Assembly: GCF_001612765.1 (NCBI RefSeq) | Contig: NZ_BDBB01000022.1 | Span: 1 to 64,000, forward strand | DNA length: 64,000 bases | From: Nocardia arthritidis NBRC 100137 | GTDB lineage: Bacteria > Actinomycetota > Actinomycetes > Mycobacteriales > Mycobacteriaceae | Reading direction: 5' to 3' | Part shown: piece by piece, positions 42,475 through 51,833 of the stretch | Numbering within the stretch: position 1 is the stretch's first letter | How the letters are laid out: each line of letters opens with the position of its first letter | Position numbers and translations under genes: made by a program | Notes under the pieces: generated by a model | Database searches by the model: none | The model's input: only the letters and a program-made list of their open reading frames with translations | Told to the model about the DNA's origin: nothing

Positions 42475-43803
42475 ATGTACCCGTCTGTTCCCGCGTTCGA
42501 CACTCGGGGGTTCGACGCCGCGCGCGGACTGGCCCCCGCGCCCGCGCCGGTCTCCGGGCCGCCGCAGGCGCGGATGTTCCGCCGCTCGGGTGGCCGGGTC
42601 GTCGGCGGCGTGGCGGGCGGTCTGGCCGACCATCTGGGCGTCGACGTGTTCAAGGTGCGGATGGCGTTCGTGCTGCTGTGCGCGCTGGCCGGGGCGGGCA
42701 TCGCCGCCTACGGGCTGCTGTGGATCTTCACGCCCGGTGGGGCGGACCAGTCGAAACCTTCCGGTGCCGAGCGGCGGCAGGCGATCGGGCTAGCCATGCT
42801 CGGGCTGGGCCTTGCGGTCGCCGTGTCATGGGTGTTCAGCGGGACGGCGGCGAAGGTGATCGCGCCGATCATCGTGGTGGCGGTCGGCGCGGCGCTGGTG
42901 TGGCGGGAGTACGACGTCGACGGGCCGCGTTCGCTGCTCGGGCTACCCGCACGGCCCTCGGTCATCACCTGGTCCCGGATCGTCGCCGGTGCGACGCTGA
43001 TCGTGGCAGGCCTCGGTGTGGTGGTGCTGGCGCGGATCGATCTCAGCTCACTCGGCTCTGCGCTGCTCGCGGTGGCGGTCACGCTGGTCGGCGCCGGACT
43101 GCTGACGGTTCCGCTGTGGCTGCGCATGATGCGCGCGCTGAACGCCGAGCGCGCCGCCCGCATCCGCAACGAGGAACGCGAGGAGATCGCCTCACACCTG
43201 CACGATTCCGTGCTCCAGACGCTCGCGCTCATCCAGCGCCAGGCCGACGACCCGCAGGAGGTGCTGCGGCTGGCCCGCAGCCAGGAGCGGGAACTGCGGA
43301 AATGGTTGTTCGAGGATTCCGCGCCCGCGCAGTCGAGCTTGGCCGCGGCCCTGCGGACCATCGCGGGCGAGGTGGAGGACCAGCACGGCGTGAAGGTGGC
43401 ACCGGTGACCGTCGGCGACGTGTCGATGGACATCGACGGTTCCGGATCCGGTCTGCCGAAGGAGCACTTCACCGCGCTGCTCGGCGCGAGCAGAGAAGCG
43501 CTGGTCAATGCCGCCAAGCACGCGGGCGTTCCGGAGATCGATCTGTTCGCCGAGGTCGAGCCGCATCAGGTGAGCGTCTTCGTGCGTGACCGCGGATCCG
43601 GCTTCGACCTCGCGTCCGTGCCGGAGGATCGCCGCGGCCTGGCCAAATCCATCCGCGGCCGGATCGAGCGCCGCGGCGGTCAGGTGGACATCCTGTCGAG
43701 GCCGGGACGTGGCACCGAGGTCCGGATCATCATGGCGCGCACGGATTCCGGCTGCCCCGCCCACGACGAAGAGCCCGCCCCCGCCGCGGGCGCCGTGCGC
43801 TAG
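42475..43803 (+). CDS. esrS: PspC-domain sensor histidine kinase (EsrS-like)
   Basis: The 442-residue protein has an N-terminal PspC domain (SGGRVVGGVAGGLADHLGVD, about 40-90), several membrane helices, a HisKA_3 dimerisation helix with the phospho-acceptor in ASHLHDSVLQTL (His243) and a short HATPase domain (REALVNAAKHAG, RDRGSGFDLASV). This is the NarX/LiaS kinase class. The ATG at 42475 is chosen because the upstream frame runs through the divergent promoter. The response regulator gene follows. Confidence 0.88.
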   Translation: MYPSVPAFDTRGFDAARGLAPAPAPVSGPPQARMFRRSGGRVVGGVAGGLADHLGVDVFKVRMAFVLLCALAGAGIAAYGLLWIFTPGGADQSKPSGAERRQAIGLAMLGLGLAVAVSWVFSGTAAKVIAPIIVVAVGAALVWREYDVDGPRSLLGLPARPSVITWSRIVAGATLIVAGLGVVVLARIDLSSLGSALLAVAVTLVGAGLLTVPLWLRMMRALNAERAARIRNEEREEIASHLHDSVLQTLALIQRQADDPQEVLRLARSQERELRKWLFEDSAPAQSSLAAALRTIAGEVEDQHGVKVAPVTVGDVSMDIDGSGSGLPKEHFTALLGASREALVNAAKHAGVPEIDLFAEVEPHQVSVFVRDRGSGFDLASVPEDRRGLAKSIRGRIERRGGQVDILSRPGRGTEVRIIMARTDSGCPAHDEEPAPAAGAVR

Positions 43804-43918
43804 TCGTCCGTTTCTCGCGAACCGGCTCGGTCCGCGCGGTTGCCGTGGAGTGCGCGAGGAGCGCGTGGGGGATGAGTGTGGTACCGGTTGGGGGTCAAAG
43901 GTCGGTTAGGAGAAGTAG

Positions 43919-44560
43919 GTGGCCGTGCGGGTCTTTCTCGTCGATGATCACGCCGTTTTCCGGTCGGGTGTGCGTGCTGAGCTGAGCCGGGAGGCGGACA
44001 TGGAGGTGGTCGGGGAGGCAGGCGGGGTGGCGGAGGCGGTGGCCGGGATCAACGCCGAGCGCCCGGACGTCGTCCTGCTCGACGTGCACATGCCCGACGG
44101 CGGTGGGGTGGCGGTGCTGGCCGGCATCGAGCCGGGGCCGGTGTGCCTGGCGCTGAGCGTGTCCGATGCGGCCGAGGACGTGATCGCGGTGATCCGGGCC
44201 GGGGCCAGAGGATACGTGACGAAGACGATTTCGGGATCCGAGCTGGCCGACGGCATCCGCCGGGTTGCGGGCGGCGATGCGGTCTTCAGCCCACGCCTGG
44301 CCGGCTTCGTGCTGGACTCGTTCACCGGAAGGTCTCCGGTACCCGAACCACCCCTGGACCCCGAACTCGACTCGTTGACCCCTCGCGAGCTGGAGGTGCT
44401 GCGCCTGCTCGCGCGCGGCTACACCTACCGCGAGATCGCCGAATCCCTTTTCATCTCCGTCAAAACCGTGGAAACGCACGCCTCCAACGTGCTGCGCAAG
44501 ACTCAGCAGTCCAACCGCAACGCTCTGACCCGCTGGGCCCACCGCCGCCGCATCGACTGA
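43919..44560 (+). CDS. esrR: NarL/LiaR-family response regulator (EsrR-like)
   Basis: The 213-residue protein has a receiver domain (FLVDDHAVFRSGVRAEL, phospho-acceptor in VVLLDVHMPDGGG, Asp55) and a LuxR-type HTH (LTPRELEVLRLLARGYTYREIA, ISVKTVETHASNVLRK). It starts with GTG after AGGAGAAG, 115 nt downstream of the kinase. Its likely targets are itself and the divergent PspC operon, by analogy with EsrISR. Confidence 0.92.
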   Translation: MAVRVFLVDDHAVFRSGVRAELSREADMEVVGEAGGVAEAVAGINAERPDVVLLDVHMPDGGGVAVLAGIEPGPVCLALSVSDAAEDVIAVIRAGARGYVTKTISGSELADGIRRVAGGDAVFSPRLAGFVLDSFTGRSPVPEPPLDPELDSLTPRELEVLRLLARGYTYREIAESLFISVKTVETHASNVLRKTQQSNRNALTRWAHRRRID

Positions 44561-44593
44561 AGGCCGCGCGCCTGCCGGTGCGGCGCGGGGATA

Positions 44594-45715
44594 TCAGAGG
44601 ACGGCGACGATGATCCCGATGATGATGATCAGGCCGATCAGCAGTCCCACTGCGATGGCGAGAGGGGCATTGTTGGGCTGGGGATTCCTGGCGCGCTGCG
44701 GGGGAGCGGCCGCGGTCGCGCCCGCGTGGTTGCGGTGCGGGCGGGGCAGCGGGGTGGAGTGCGGGCTGCGGATCCCGGACGCCGAATTGCGCGCGGCCCA
44801 GGAGGGGATGGTTCCGTCCTCGGTGCGGACGGGCGCGCCGAGAATGTGCGGGCCGGTGCCGGGACCGAAAGCGGCGGTGAGGATCTCGTCGCGCGCCTCG
44901 GCCATGGTCGGGCGGCGCTGCGGCGCGGGCTCCATCATGTGCAGCAGGGCCTGGGTGAGCACACCGCTGCGGGTCGGCGGGATGATCTGCGCCATGGCGG
45001 CGCGGTGCACGATGACGTCGCTGTCCTCGTCGAAGCCGAACGGCGGCTGCCCTTCGATCGCGGTGTAGAGCGTGGCGCCCAGGGAGAACACGTCGCTGGC
45101 CTTGGTCGGCTGGGCTCCGCGCGCCACCTCGGGGGGCAGATAGGAGGGGGTGCCGGTGATCACGCCGTCCGGTTCGTCGGACAGATCGCCCGCACCCCGG
45201 GAGATGCCGAAGTCGCTGAGTTTCGCCATACCCACGCCGGGGCCGCGGTCGGCGACGAGGATGTTGCCCGGCTTGATATCCCGATGCACGATGCCGACCG
45301 CGTGCGCGGCGGCGAGCGCGTCGGCGACCTGGGCGCCGATCTGCGCGACCTCGATCGGCGGCAGCGTGTCGACCAGCGCGAGCGCCTTCGCGACGCTGCG
45401 CGAGGGCAGGTGCTCCATCACCAGCCAGGGCTCACCGGCCTCGAGCACCACGTCGTATACGGCGATCGCGTGGTCGTGCGAGAGTTTCGCGGCGACCCGG
45501 CCCTCGTGCAGGATCTGGTTGCGGACCGCCTCCGCTTCTGCCTCACCGAGCCCGGCCGTGGTGAGCACCTGTTTGATCGCGACGTCCCGGTCGAGCAGAC
45601 GGTCGTGCGCCAGCCAGACCGCGCCCATGCCGCCGCCGCCCAGCTTCGACTGGAGGCGATAGCGGCCTGCGACGAGATATTGGGGGCCGACAGTGGGACG
45701 AGCGCGTTCGGTCAC
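44594..45715 (-). CDS. Membrane-anchored Ser/Thr protein kinase
   Basis: The 373-residue protein has a Hanks-type kinase domain (about 14-280) with LGGGGMGAVW, the ATP lysine in VAIKQVL, the catalytic loop HRDIKPGN and DFGISR in place of DFG plus activation loop. The C-terminus is one membrane helix (LAIAVGLLIGLIIIIGIIVAVL) at the very end, with no outer PASTA or sensor domain. The GTG at 45715 lies 6 nt after TACCCT, so a leaderless mRNA is likely. It converges on the response regulator and could phosphorylate that system, but this is inference. Confidence 0.9.
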   Translation of the reverse strand: MTERARPTVGPQYLVAGRYRLQSKLGGGGMGAVWLAHDRLLDRDVAIKQVLTTAGLGEAEAEAVRNQILHEGRVAAKLSHDHAIAVYDVVLEAGEPWLVMEHLPSRSVAKALALVDTLPPIEVAQIGAQVADALAAAHAVGIVHRDIKPGNILVADRGPGVGMAKLSDFGISRGAGDLSDEPDGVITGTPSYLPPEVARGAQPTKASDVFSLGATLYTAIEGQPPFGFDEDSDVIVHRAAMAQIIPPTRSGVLTQALLHMMEPAPQRRPTMAEARDEILTAAFGPGTGPHILGAPVRTEDGTIPSWAARNSASGIRSPHSTPLPRPHRNHAGATAAAPPQRARNPQPNNAPLAIAVGLLIGLIIIIGIIVAVL

Positions 45716-46223
45716 GGGTGCAGGGTAGCGGAAAATGAGGCTAGCTGGCCTGATTCGTGTTCGCGCATAGGCGAGACACGGGGCACGTCCATGTGCCGCG
45801 CCCGCTCGCTGACGTTCGGTCGGGATGCGTGCCACACACCATACCGATGAATGGGCGCCGGGCGTGGTAGCCGGGCGCGCGCCGGTTCGCTCCTCGCATG
45901 GAGAATCACGTCACTCGGAAGGGGTCCGCGGATTTCCGGTCTATCGCAGCGGTCGCGTGGTCGGTTTGCCGAGACGGGGAACTTTCACCTCGGAGGGACG
46001 GCGCGACCGCCTGGTGGGGGCCCTGCGGGTTGCTCGCGGACCGGGCTCGACATGCCCATCCGGCTGGCCGGAATCCGCTCGACGCACCGTTCGGAGCGAC
46101 ACGGAGCCCTGCGCTCTTGACGAAACCTGGGGGTCGGTTTCTACTGGGTCAGTATCGAACGTATATTCGATATCAATCGATAGCTGAATCGGTGCTGTAC
46201 TCGAAAATCGAGGGCGGCCCCGC
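45716..46223. other. Intergenic region, kinase to imuA'
   Basis: No gene is seen in these 508 bases. The left end holds the kinase promoter. The right end has TTGACG at 46117-46122 as a possible -35 element for imuA' and the SOS box at 46155. Confidence 0.5.
46155..46170. promoter_or_regulatory. LexA (SOS) box upstream of imuA'
   Basis: TCGAACGTATATTCGA matches the actinobacterial LexA box TCGAAC-N4-GTTCGA with one mismatch. It lies 53 nt before the imuA' start. Confidence 0.88.
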
Positions 46224-47054
46224 ATGCTTCGCCCTCGGGTCCATCGTGGGAAGTGGGTGGTTGAGATGGGTTCGGATGCGATATCGCAGGGAGGGGTGAA
46301 TCGGGGCGCGCTGCGGCGCGATGGTGGGCGGGAGGATGCTCCCTCCCTGGCTGAACTGCGCAGACGCATGGCCGCAGTGCCGGGGCGTGGTGAATCGGCA
46401 GCGCAGCGGGTTCCGCTCGGCGCCGAATCGCGCCGCGCGGCATTGCCGGTGCCAGCGGCGCTCGCACCCCTGTTGCCCGATGGTGGCCTGCCCAAGGGTT
46501 CCGTGGTGGCCTATACGGGGGCGAGTTCGCTGCTGGCCGGTCTGCTCGCCGCGGTAACCGAGGGCGGTGGGCATGCCGCGGTGGTCGGCATGCCCCGGCT
46601 CGGTCTGCTCGCCGCGGTGGAGATGGGGGCGCAGCTGCGGCGGCTGGCCGTGATCGCCGAGCCGGGTCCCGATCCGGTGGAGGTGGCCGCGGTGCTGCTC
46701 GACGGGCTCGATCTGGTCGTGCTCGGACTCGGGGGCGGCGCCGTCGCGCCCGCTCGCAGTCGGGTGCTCGCGGCCCGCGCCCGCAACAAGGGCGCCACCC
46801 TCGTGGTCGCCGACGGTCGCTGGCCCGGCGCGTCCCTCCAGCTCGACGCCCGCATCGCGGGTTATGTCGGTCTCGGCCGCGGGCGCGGACGCTTGCGTTC
46901 GCTCGGCTTGACGGTCGAGGTGCGTGGCAAGGCGGGACCGCCCCGGCGCGGACGGCTGGATCTGTGCCCGAATGCGGGGCGCGTGGAATGGGTGCTGCGC
47001 GAGAAGTCCGCCCGGCCAGCCGAAGTCGCCGACACGCAGGAGGCGGTCTCGTGA
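46224..47054 (+). CDS. imuA': Mutasome accessory protein ImuA'
   Basis: The 276-residue protein is a RecA-fold relative (LPKGSVVAYTGASSLLAGLLAAV, then AAVVGMPRLGLLAAVEMGAQLRRL) without a usable Walker A, the pattern of actinobacterial ImuA'. It works with ImuB and DnaE2 in damage-induced mutagenesis. Recognisable sequence starts at SLAELRRRMAAV; an ATG at 46266 is an alternative start. The SOS box upstream predicts LexA control. Confidence 0.88.
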   Translation: MLRPRVHRGKWVVEMGSDAISQGGVNRGALRRDGGREDAPSLAELRRRMAAVPGRGESAAQRVPLGAESRRAALPVPAALAPLLPDGGLPKGSVVAYTGASSLLAGLLAAVTEGGGHAAVVGMPRLGLLAAVEMGAQLRRLAVIAEPGPDPVEVAAVLLDGLDLVVLGLGGGAVAPARSRVLAARARNKGATLVVADGRWPGASLQLDARIAGYVGLGRGRGRLRSLGLTVEVRGKAGPPRRGRLDLCPNAGRVEWVLREKSARPAEVADTQEAVS

Positions 47055-47376
47055 GTGCGTCGGCCCGCTGCGGGGCTTCTCCGGTCGTCTCGATTCGCCC
47101 GATGGCTCCGGTTCGCCGCTGTCGGGTCCGGTCGCTGCCGATCCGCTCCGGCGCACCGACCGAGCGATTCGGCGCCGGTGGCGCCGGCTGTCTCGGGCAC
47201 GGTTGGCGCGATCCGTCGATGAGGATGGGCGGCCGCGAGCACGCGGGGGAGAATCCGGGCCGCCGGATCCGGTGGCGTGTCCGCCATTCGGAGTGCATGT
47301 CGCACGATGCGGCGAATGACTCCACCGGGATCGTGTGCCTTCGAGGACCCGTGGGGGACGAAGGTCGTTCGTCGCC
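47055..47376 (+). other. Gap between imuA' and imuB
   Basis: No gene is seen in these 322 bases on either strand; open frames are arginine-rich shadows. The gap is unusually long for these two genes, which in mycobacteria are close together, so imuB may have its own promoter. Confidence 0.45.
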
Positions 47377-48963
47377 GTGATCCGGCCGGGGTCGAAGCGG
47401 GTGCTCGCCCTGTGGTGCCCGGACTGGCCCGCGGTCGCCGCGGCGGCGTCGGCGGGACTGCCCGCGACGCGGCCGGTGGCGGTGCTGTTCGCCAACCGGG
47501 TGGCGGCCTGTTCGGCGATCGCTCGAGCCGAAGGGGTGCGCCGCGGCCTGAAGCGCCGAGAGGCGCAGGCCCGGTGTCCCGAGCTGTTGCTCGCGCAGCA
47601 GGATCAGGACCGGGACGCGCGGCTGTTCGAACCGCTGGTCGCGGCGGTGGCCGCGACGGTGCCCGGTGTGGAGGTCCTGCGCCCCGGGCTGCTCGTGCTC
47701 GCCGCGCGCGGTGCGGCGCGGTTCTTCGGGTCCGAGGAGGCGGCGGCCGAGCGCCTGGTCGACGCGGTGGCCGCGGCCGGGGCGGAAGCGCAGATCGGGA
47801 TCGCCGACGAGTTGTCCACGGCGGTGATCGCCGCCCGGCGGGCCGCGATCGTGCCGGTGGGGGCGGGTGCGCGGTTTCTCGCGCAGCTGCCGATCGGGGA
47901 ACTCGCGGTGGAGCCGAGCCTGGCCGCCCCGGAACGCGCCGATCTGGTGGATCTGCTGCACCGCTTGGGTCTGCGGCGGATCGGTGATTTCGCCGCGCTC
48001 TCCGCGGCGGAGGTCGCCTCCCGGTTCGGGAGCGACGCGGTGCTCGCGCATCGCTGCGCCAGGGCCCAGCCGGAGCGTCCGCCGTCCGCCCGGCAGCCGC
48101 CGCCGGATCTGGTGGTGGAGTATCGCTGTGATCCGCCGATCGAGCGGGTCGACGCGGCCGCCTTCGCCGGTCGCCTGCTCGCCACCCGGCTGCACAGCGC
48201 GCTCGCGGATGCCGGACTGGCCTGCACCAGGCTCTCGGTGCACGCGGAAACCGCGGCGGGGGAGGATCTCGCGCGGATCTGGCGCTGCGCCGAGCCGCTC
48301 ACCCCGGAGGACACGGCGGATCGGGTGCGCTGGCAACTGGACGGCTGGCTCACCCGGCGCGACGGTGCGCGGCCCACCGCGCCGATCACCGTGCTGCGGC
48401 TGGAACCTGTCGAGGTGGTCACGGCGGGCGCGCTGCAACTCGGCCTGTGGGGCGGGGCCGGGGAAGAGGACGAGCGCGCCCGTCGCGCGCTCATCCGGGT
48501 GCAAGGGTTGCTGGGCGGGGAAGCGGTGCGGGTCGGCGTGCTGAGCGGCGGACGCGGGCCCGCCGAACGAATCACCATGGTCACGCTGGGGGACGAACTC
48601 GTCCCCGCGGCCGACCCCGCGCAGCCCTGGCCGGGCCGGCTGCCCGAGCCCGCCCCCGCCGTGCTCCTGCTGAACCGCCCGCTGGTGCGGCTCGAAGCCG
48701 CCGACGGCGCGCCAGTCAAGGTCACCGACCGCGCCATGTTCGACGCCGAGCCCGCCCTGCTGCGCTGGGGAAGCAAGCAGTGGCGGCTGATCGGCTGGGC
48801 GGGCCCGTGGCCGGTGGACGAACGCTGGTGGGCGCCCGATGCGGACGACGCGGAACTCACCGCCCGCGCCCAGGTCCAACTCGACGACGCCCCCGCTCCC
48901 AGCCGAGTGCTGCTGCTGGTCTACCGCGCCGAAACCTGGCGCGCCGAGGGACTTTACGACTGA
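47377..48963 (+). CDS. imuB: Mutasome Y-family-like protein ImuB
   Basis: The 528-residue protein is a Y-family polymerase relative lacking the catalytic acidic residues. It starts near RVLALWCPDWPAVAA, has the family's helix-hairpin region (LVDLLHRLGLRRIGDFAAL) and the clamp-binding motif QLGLW at about residues 354-358, matching the QLPLW site known in M. tuberculosis ImuB. It bridges DnaE2 and the beta clamp. GTGs at 47377 and 47335 are both possible starts; 47377 is closer to the family N-terminus. Confidence 0.9.
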   Translation: MIRPGSKRVLALWCPDWPAVAAAASAGLPATRPVAVLFANRVAACSAIARAEGVRRGLKRREAQARCPELLLAQQDQDRDARLFEPLVAAVAATVPGVEVLRPGLLVLAARGAARFFGSEEAAAERLVDAVAAAGAEAQIGIADELSTAVIAARRAAIVPVGAGARFLAQLPIGELAVEPSLAAPERADLVDLLHRLGLRRIGDFAALSAAEVASRFGSDAVLAHRCARAQPERPPSARQPPPDLVVEYRCDPPIERVDAAAFAGRLLATRLHSALADAGLACTRLSVHAETAAGEDLARIWRCAEPLTPEDTADRVRWQLDGWLTRRDGARPTAPITVLRLEPVEVVTAGALQLGLWGGAGEEDERARRALIRVQGLLGGEAVRVGVLSGGRGPAERITMVTLGDELVPAADPAQPWPGRLPEPAPAVLLLNRPLVRLEAADGAPVKVTDRAMFDAEPALLRWGSKQWRLIGWAGPWPVDERWWAPDADDAELTARAQVQLDDAPAPSRVLLLVYRAETWRAEGLYD

Positions 48964-49171
48964 CGGCCACAACAGTTACACGCCCGCGAGCCTCGGTTGC
49001 TCTCGGCCGGTACAGGCTTGCCCTGAACGGAATCGGCGTCGGAGACCAAGTGCTGCCGCCGTCATCGCACCCAGGTCTGGCGGCTCTCCTGCACGAACGA
49101 CATCAGTACCTTGCGATCCTCCGCAGGGCCGCCGACGCGCGGTGACAAGTGGATCGTGGTCGTTCGAAGGT

Positions 49172-49870
49172 TCACTCCGGCCGCGACCACACCGTCGCCA
49201 ATGTGAACGGATGTCCGCGCAGGGCAGCCCATTTCGGCTTGCGGGCCAGGAATGTGTCGTCCACCAGTGCCTCGGCGACCTCGGTGAGGACCCATCCGGC
49301 GGCCAGACCGGCCGACAGGTGCTCGCTGATCAAATGCACATGGGTGCTGATCGCCACCGGTTCGCCGGACGGGTCGGTGTAGTGCGTCGGCATTCCGGAC
49401 ACCATGATGAACTGCGGGTGGTAGCTGACCGAAACGCACCGGGCGCCCGGTGCGGCCAGGCGCCACGCCTCCGCGTAGAACGGCGCCAGCTCCGGTAGGT
49501 GCTCGTCGATCAGCGACGCGATCACCAGGTCGTAGGCGCCGTCCGGCAGGCCCGTGTCCCGCACATCCGCTCGGGTCAGCGTGGTGTGGGCGCCGCGTTC
49601 GGCGGCCAGCGCCAGCATTCCCTCGCTCACGTCGACTCCGTCGATGTGCGTCAACCCGTTGTCCCGCAGCCAAGTTCCGGTGCGCCCGGTGCCGCAGCCC
49701 AGATCCGCCGCGCGCCGCACCCGGCCGAGGTCCAACCGCAATCGCCCGAGCAGAGCGAGATCCATTTCGTCCAGGACCGTCTGCTCGTAGGTAGGCGCCC
49801 ATCCGTCGTATCCCGTGGCGACATCTACGGTGCGGTAGTCGCGACGGTCGAAGTCGGCGAAGGAGGGCAT
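49172..49870 (-). CDS. Class I SAM-dependent methyltransferase
   Basis: The 232-residue protein has the SAM-binding motif I AADLGCGTGRTG, motif II acidic end GVDVSEGML and motif IV DLVIASLIDEHL. The last third (VSYHPQFIMVSGMPTHY, ISTHVHLISEHL) is specific but not tied to a substrate. It starts with ATG and lies between imuB (tail-to-tail) and a divergent hydrolase. Confidence 0.88.
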   Translation of the reverse strand: MPSFADFDRRDYRTVDVATGYDGWAPTYEQTVLDEMDLALLGRLRLDLGRVRRAADLGCGTGRTGTWLRDNGLTHIDGVDVSEGMLALAAERGAHTTLTRADVRDTGLPDGAYDLVIASLIDEHLPELAPFYAEAWRLAAPGARCVSVSYHPQFIMVSGMPTHYTDPSGEPVAISTHVHLISEHLSAGLAAGWVLTEVAEALVDDTFLARKPKWAALRGHPFTLATVWSRPE

Positions 49871-50054
49871 GCGGTGAGTATTGTTCCGGACTCGCTCGCA
49901 CGCCAGGCATTTATCGGGCGAGTCGAAACACTATGGTTCGCATAAGACTTCGCTGACCTCCGGAAGCCCCGAGGACCGCACCACACCCTTTTCGGGAGTG
50001 ATCCGCGCTACATGATGAAGGGGGAGTGCATGACTGCCAGTATTCTCGTTGGTC

Positions 50055-50810
50055 GTGGATCTGACGCTGGACCAGGTGACATTCGGAAACATGCGGATCG
50101 CCTACCGGGATTCGGGGGTGGGCGCGGTCAGTGACATCCCCGTGCTGCTGGTGCACGGCATGGGCGGCGACGGGCACACGTGGGACCGGTTCGCGCGTGT
50201 GCTGGTGCAATCCGGGCGCCGAGTGATCATCCCCGATCTGCGCGGACACGGCCGTAGCTCGCATACCGATTCCTATCTCTTCGACGAGTTCGGCGACGAT
50301 CTGCTGCGCCTGTGCGAGCATCTGGAGTTGCCCGCGGTGGATCTGGTCGGGCATTCGCTCGGCGGTTACGCGGTGTCGCGCGTTGCGCAGGAGCGGCCGG
50401 AGCTGGCGCGCAGGCTGGTCATGGAGGAGTGCCCGCTTCCGCTGCGATCCGGCGTCGAGGAAATGCGCCTGACCCGCCGGTTTCCCACCGCGCCCGAGTT
50501 GTGGCACGCCACATCCAGCCTGGTTCGCCACCCGCGCGCGGTGGTCGCGTTCGACCGTTCCATGACGAAGACGGCGCTGGAGCAGTTCCGCAAGCCGAAC
50601 CCGGAATGGTGGGACCGGCTCTCCGACATCACCGCACCCACCCTGGTGTTGTGCGGCGGACCGGGCGGCATGGTGGATCCGGACAAACTCGCCGACCTGC
50701 GAGCCGGCCTCGCCGACTGCACCGTGACCACCTTCACCTGCGGCCACAGCATTCATCGCGACCGCTACCGGGAGTTCGCCGCGACCGTTCGGCCGTTCCT
50801 GGCCGGCTGA
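50055..50810 (+). CDS. Alpha/beta hydrolase
   Basis: The 251-residue protein has VHGMGGDGHTW, DLRGHGRSSHT, the nucleophile elbow GHSLGG and the late histidine in CGHSIHRDRY, so an active serine hydrolase is likely; the acid may be in GMVDPDKLA. The GTG at 50055 is chosen because TATTCT lies 8 nt upstream (leaderless type); a TTG at 50049 is in frame too. A good Shine-Dalgarno (GGGGAG, 50021-50026) and ATG at 50030 are in another frame, see findings. Confidence 0.85.
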   Translation: MDLTLDQVTFGNMRIAYRDSGVGAVSDIPVLLVHGMGGDGHTWDRFARVLVQSGRRVIIPDLRGHGRSSHTDSYLFDEFGDDLLRLCEHLELPAVDLVGHSLGGYAVSRVAQERPELARRLVMEECPLPLRSGVEEMRLTRRFPTAPELWHATSSLVRHPRAVVAFDRSMTKTALEQFRKPNPEWWDRLSDITAPTLVLCGGPGGMVDPDKLADLRAGLADCTVTTFTCGHSIHRDRYREFAATVRPFLAG

Positions 50811-50813
50811 GGT

Positions 50814-51782
50814 TCACCAATGCGTACCGGGCACCCATCGGGCGGCCCGGCGCAAGGCCGTGCCCGTGACGCGCCGCGCTGCCGACCTGGGCCGTCGCAC
50901 GGGAAGCGAGTCGATGGGTTCGGCCTGTTCGTCGTCGGGCTCGGTCGGCTCGCCCTTGGCCGCGGGGGAGTCGGGCAGGGCGCGGTAGTAGCGGTGCAGG
51001 ACGCGGTCGCGGATCTTCGGGGTGAGCAGCGCGCCGTATTCGGCGATGGTGCCCAGCGGCACGTCGATGCGCTTGGGGCGTTCGGTCAGCGCCCGCACGA
51101 TGGTCGCGGCCGCCCACTCGGGAGACTCGGCGGGGCCTTGGTCGCCGCTCGGGGTGATCATCGGCGTGCGCACCAGCGGCATGTGGATGGTGGTGAACGT
51201 GACACCATCGGCCATGGTCTCGACGGCCGCCACCTCGGTGAACTTGTCCAACGCCGCCTTGCTGGCCAGATATGCGGAGAACCGCGGCGTGGCCACCTGC
51301 ACGCCCGCGCTGCTGATGTTGACGATGTGCCCGAACTTGCGTTCGCGCATCTGCGGCAGCAGGGCCAGGGTCAGCCGCAGTGCGCCGAAGTAGTTGACGG
51401 CCATGGTGCGTTCGAAGTCGTGCAGCCGGTCGGTGGAGCGGTGGATGGCGCGGCGGATCGAACGGCCCGCGTTGTTCACCAGCATGTCCACGTGGCCGTG
51501 CTCGGCCAGGACGGTCTCGAGCACCTGGTCGACGGAGTCGGAATCGGTGACGTCGCAGGAGTATCCGTAGGCCGAGCCGCCCGCCGCCCTGATCTCGTCG
51601 ACGACGGCGGTGAGTTCCTCGCCCCGGCGCGCGAGCAGGAACACCGTGGCGCCCTTGCCCGCGACCGCCAGCGCCGCCGCCCGGCCGATTCCGGAGGACG
51701 CCCCCGTGATGAGAACGTGCCGTCCGGTGAGGTCGCGGTTGCGGCGCCCGCGCCGGGCGGGTTCGGCGGATGCGTCGGTCAT
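50814..51782 (-). CDS. Short-chain dehydrogenase/reductase
   Basis: The 322-residue protein has the SDR cofactor motif TGASSGIG, the NNAG motif and the catalytic YLASK (YxxxK) with a Ser in VNISSAG. A C-terminal extension of about 70 residues (RDRVLHRYYRALPDSP onward, then a basic tail) is typical of mycolate-group lipid-linked SDRs. GGAG precedes the ATG. A palindromic operator lies 31 nt upstream of the start. Confidence 0.88.
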   Translation of the reverse strand: MTDASAEPARRGRRNRDLTGRHVLITGASSGIGRAAALAVAGKGATVFLLARRGEELTAVVDEIRAAGGSAYGYSCDVTDSDSVDQVLETVLAEHGHVDMLVNNAGRSIRRAIHRSTDRLHDFERTMAVNYFGALRLTLALLPQMRERKFGHIVNISSAGVQVATPRFSAYLASKAALDKFTEVAAVETMADGVTFTTIHMPLVRTPMITPSGDQGPAESPEWAAATIVRALTERPKRIDVPLGTIAEYGALLTPKIRDRVLHRYYRALPDSPAAKGEPTEPDDEQAEPIDSLPVRRPRSAARRVTGTALRRAARWVPGTHW

Positions 51783-51813
51783 CGCTGCTCCTTTGCAGGT
51801 GTGGTCGAAATGA

Positions 51814-51833
51814 AACTTACTCCGAAGTAAGTT
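51814..51833. promoter_or_regulatory. TetR-type palindromic operator upstream of the SDR gene
   Basis: AACTTACT and AGTAAGTT form a perfect 8-bp dyad with a CCGA spacer. Position and symmetry fit a TetR-family operator; no TetR gene is adjacent. Confidence 0.65.
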
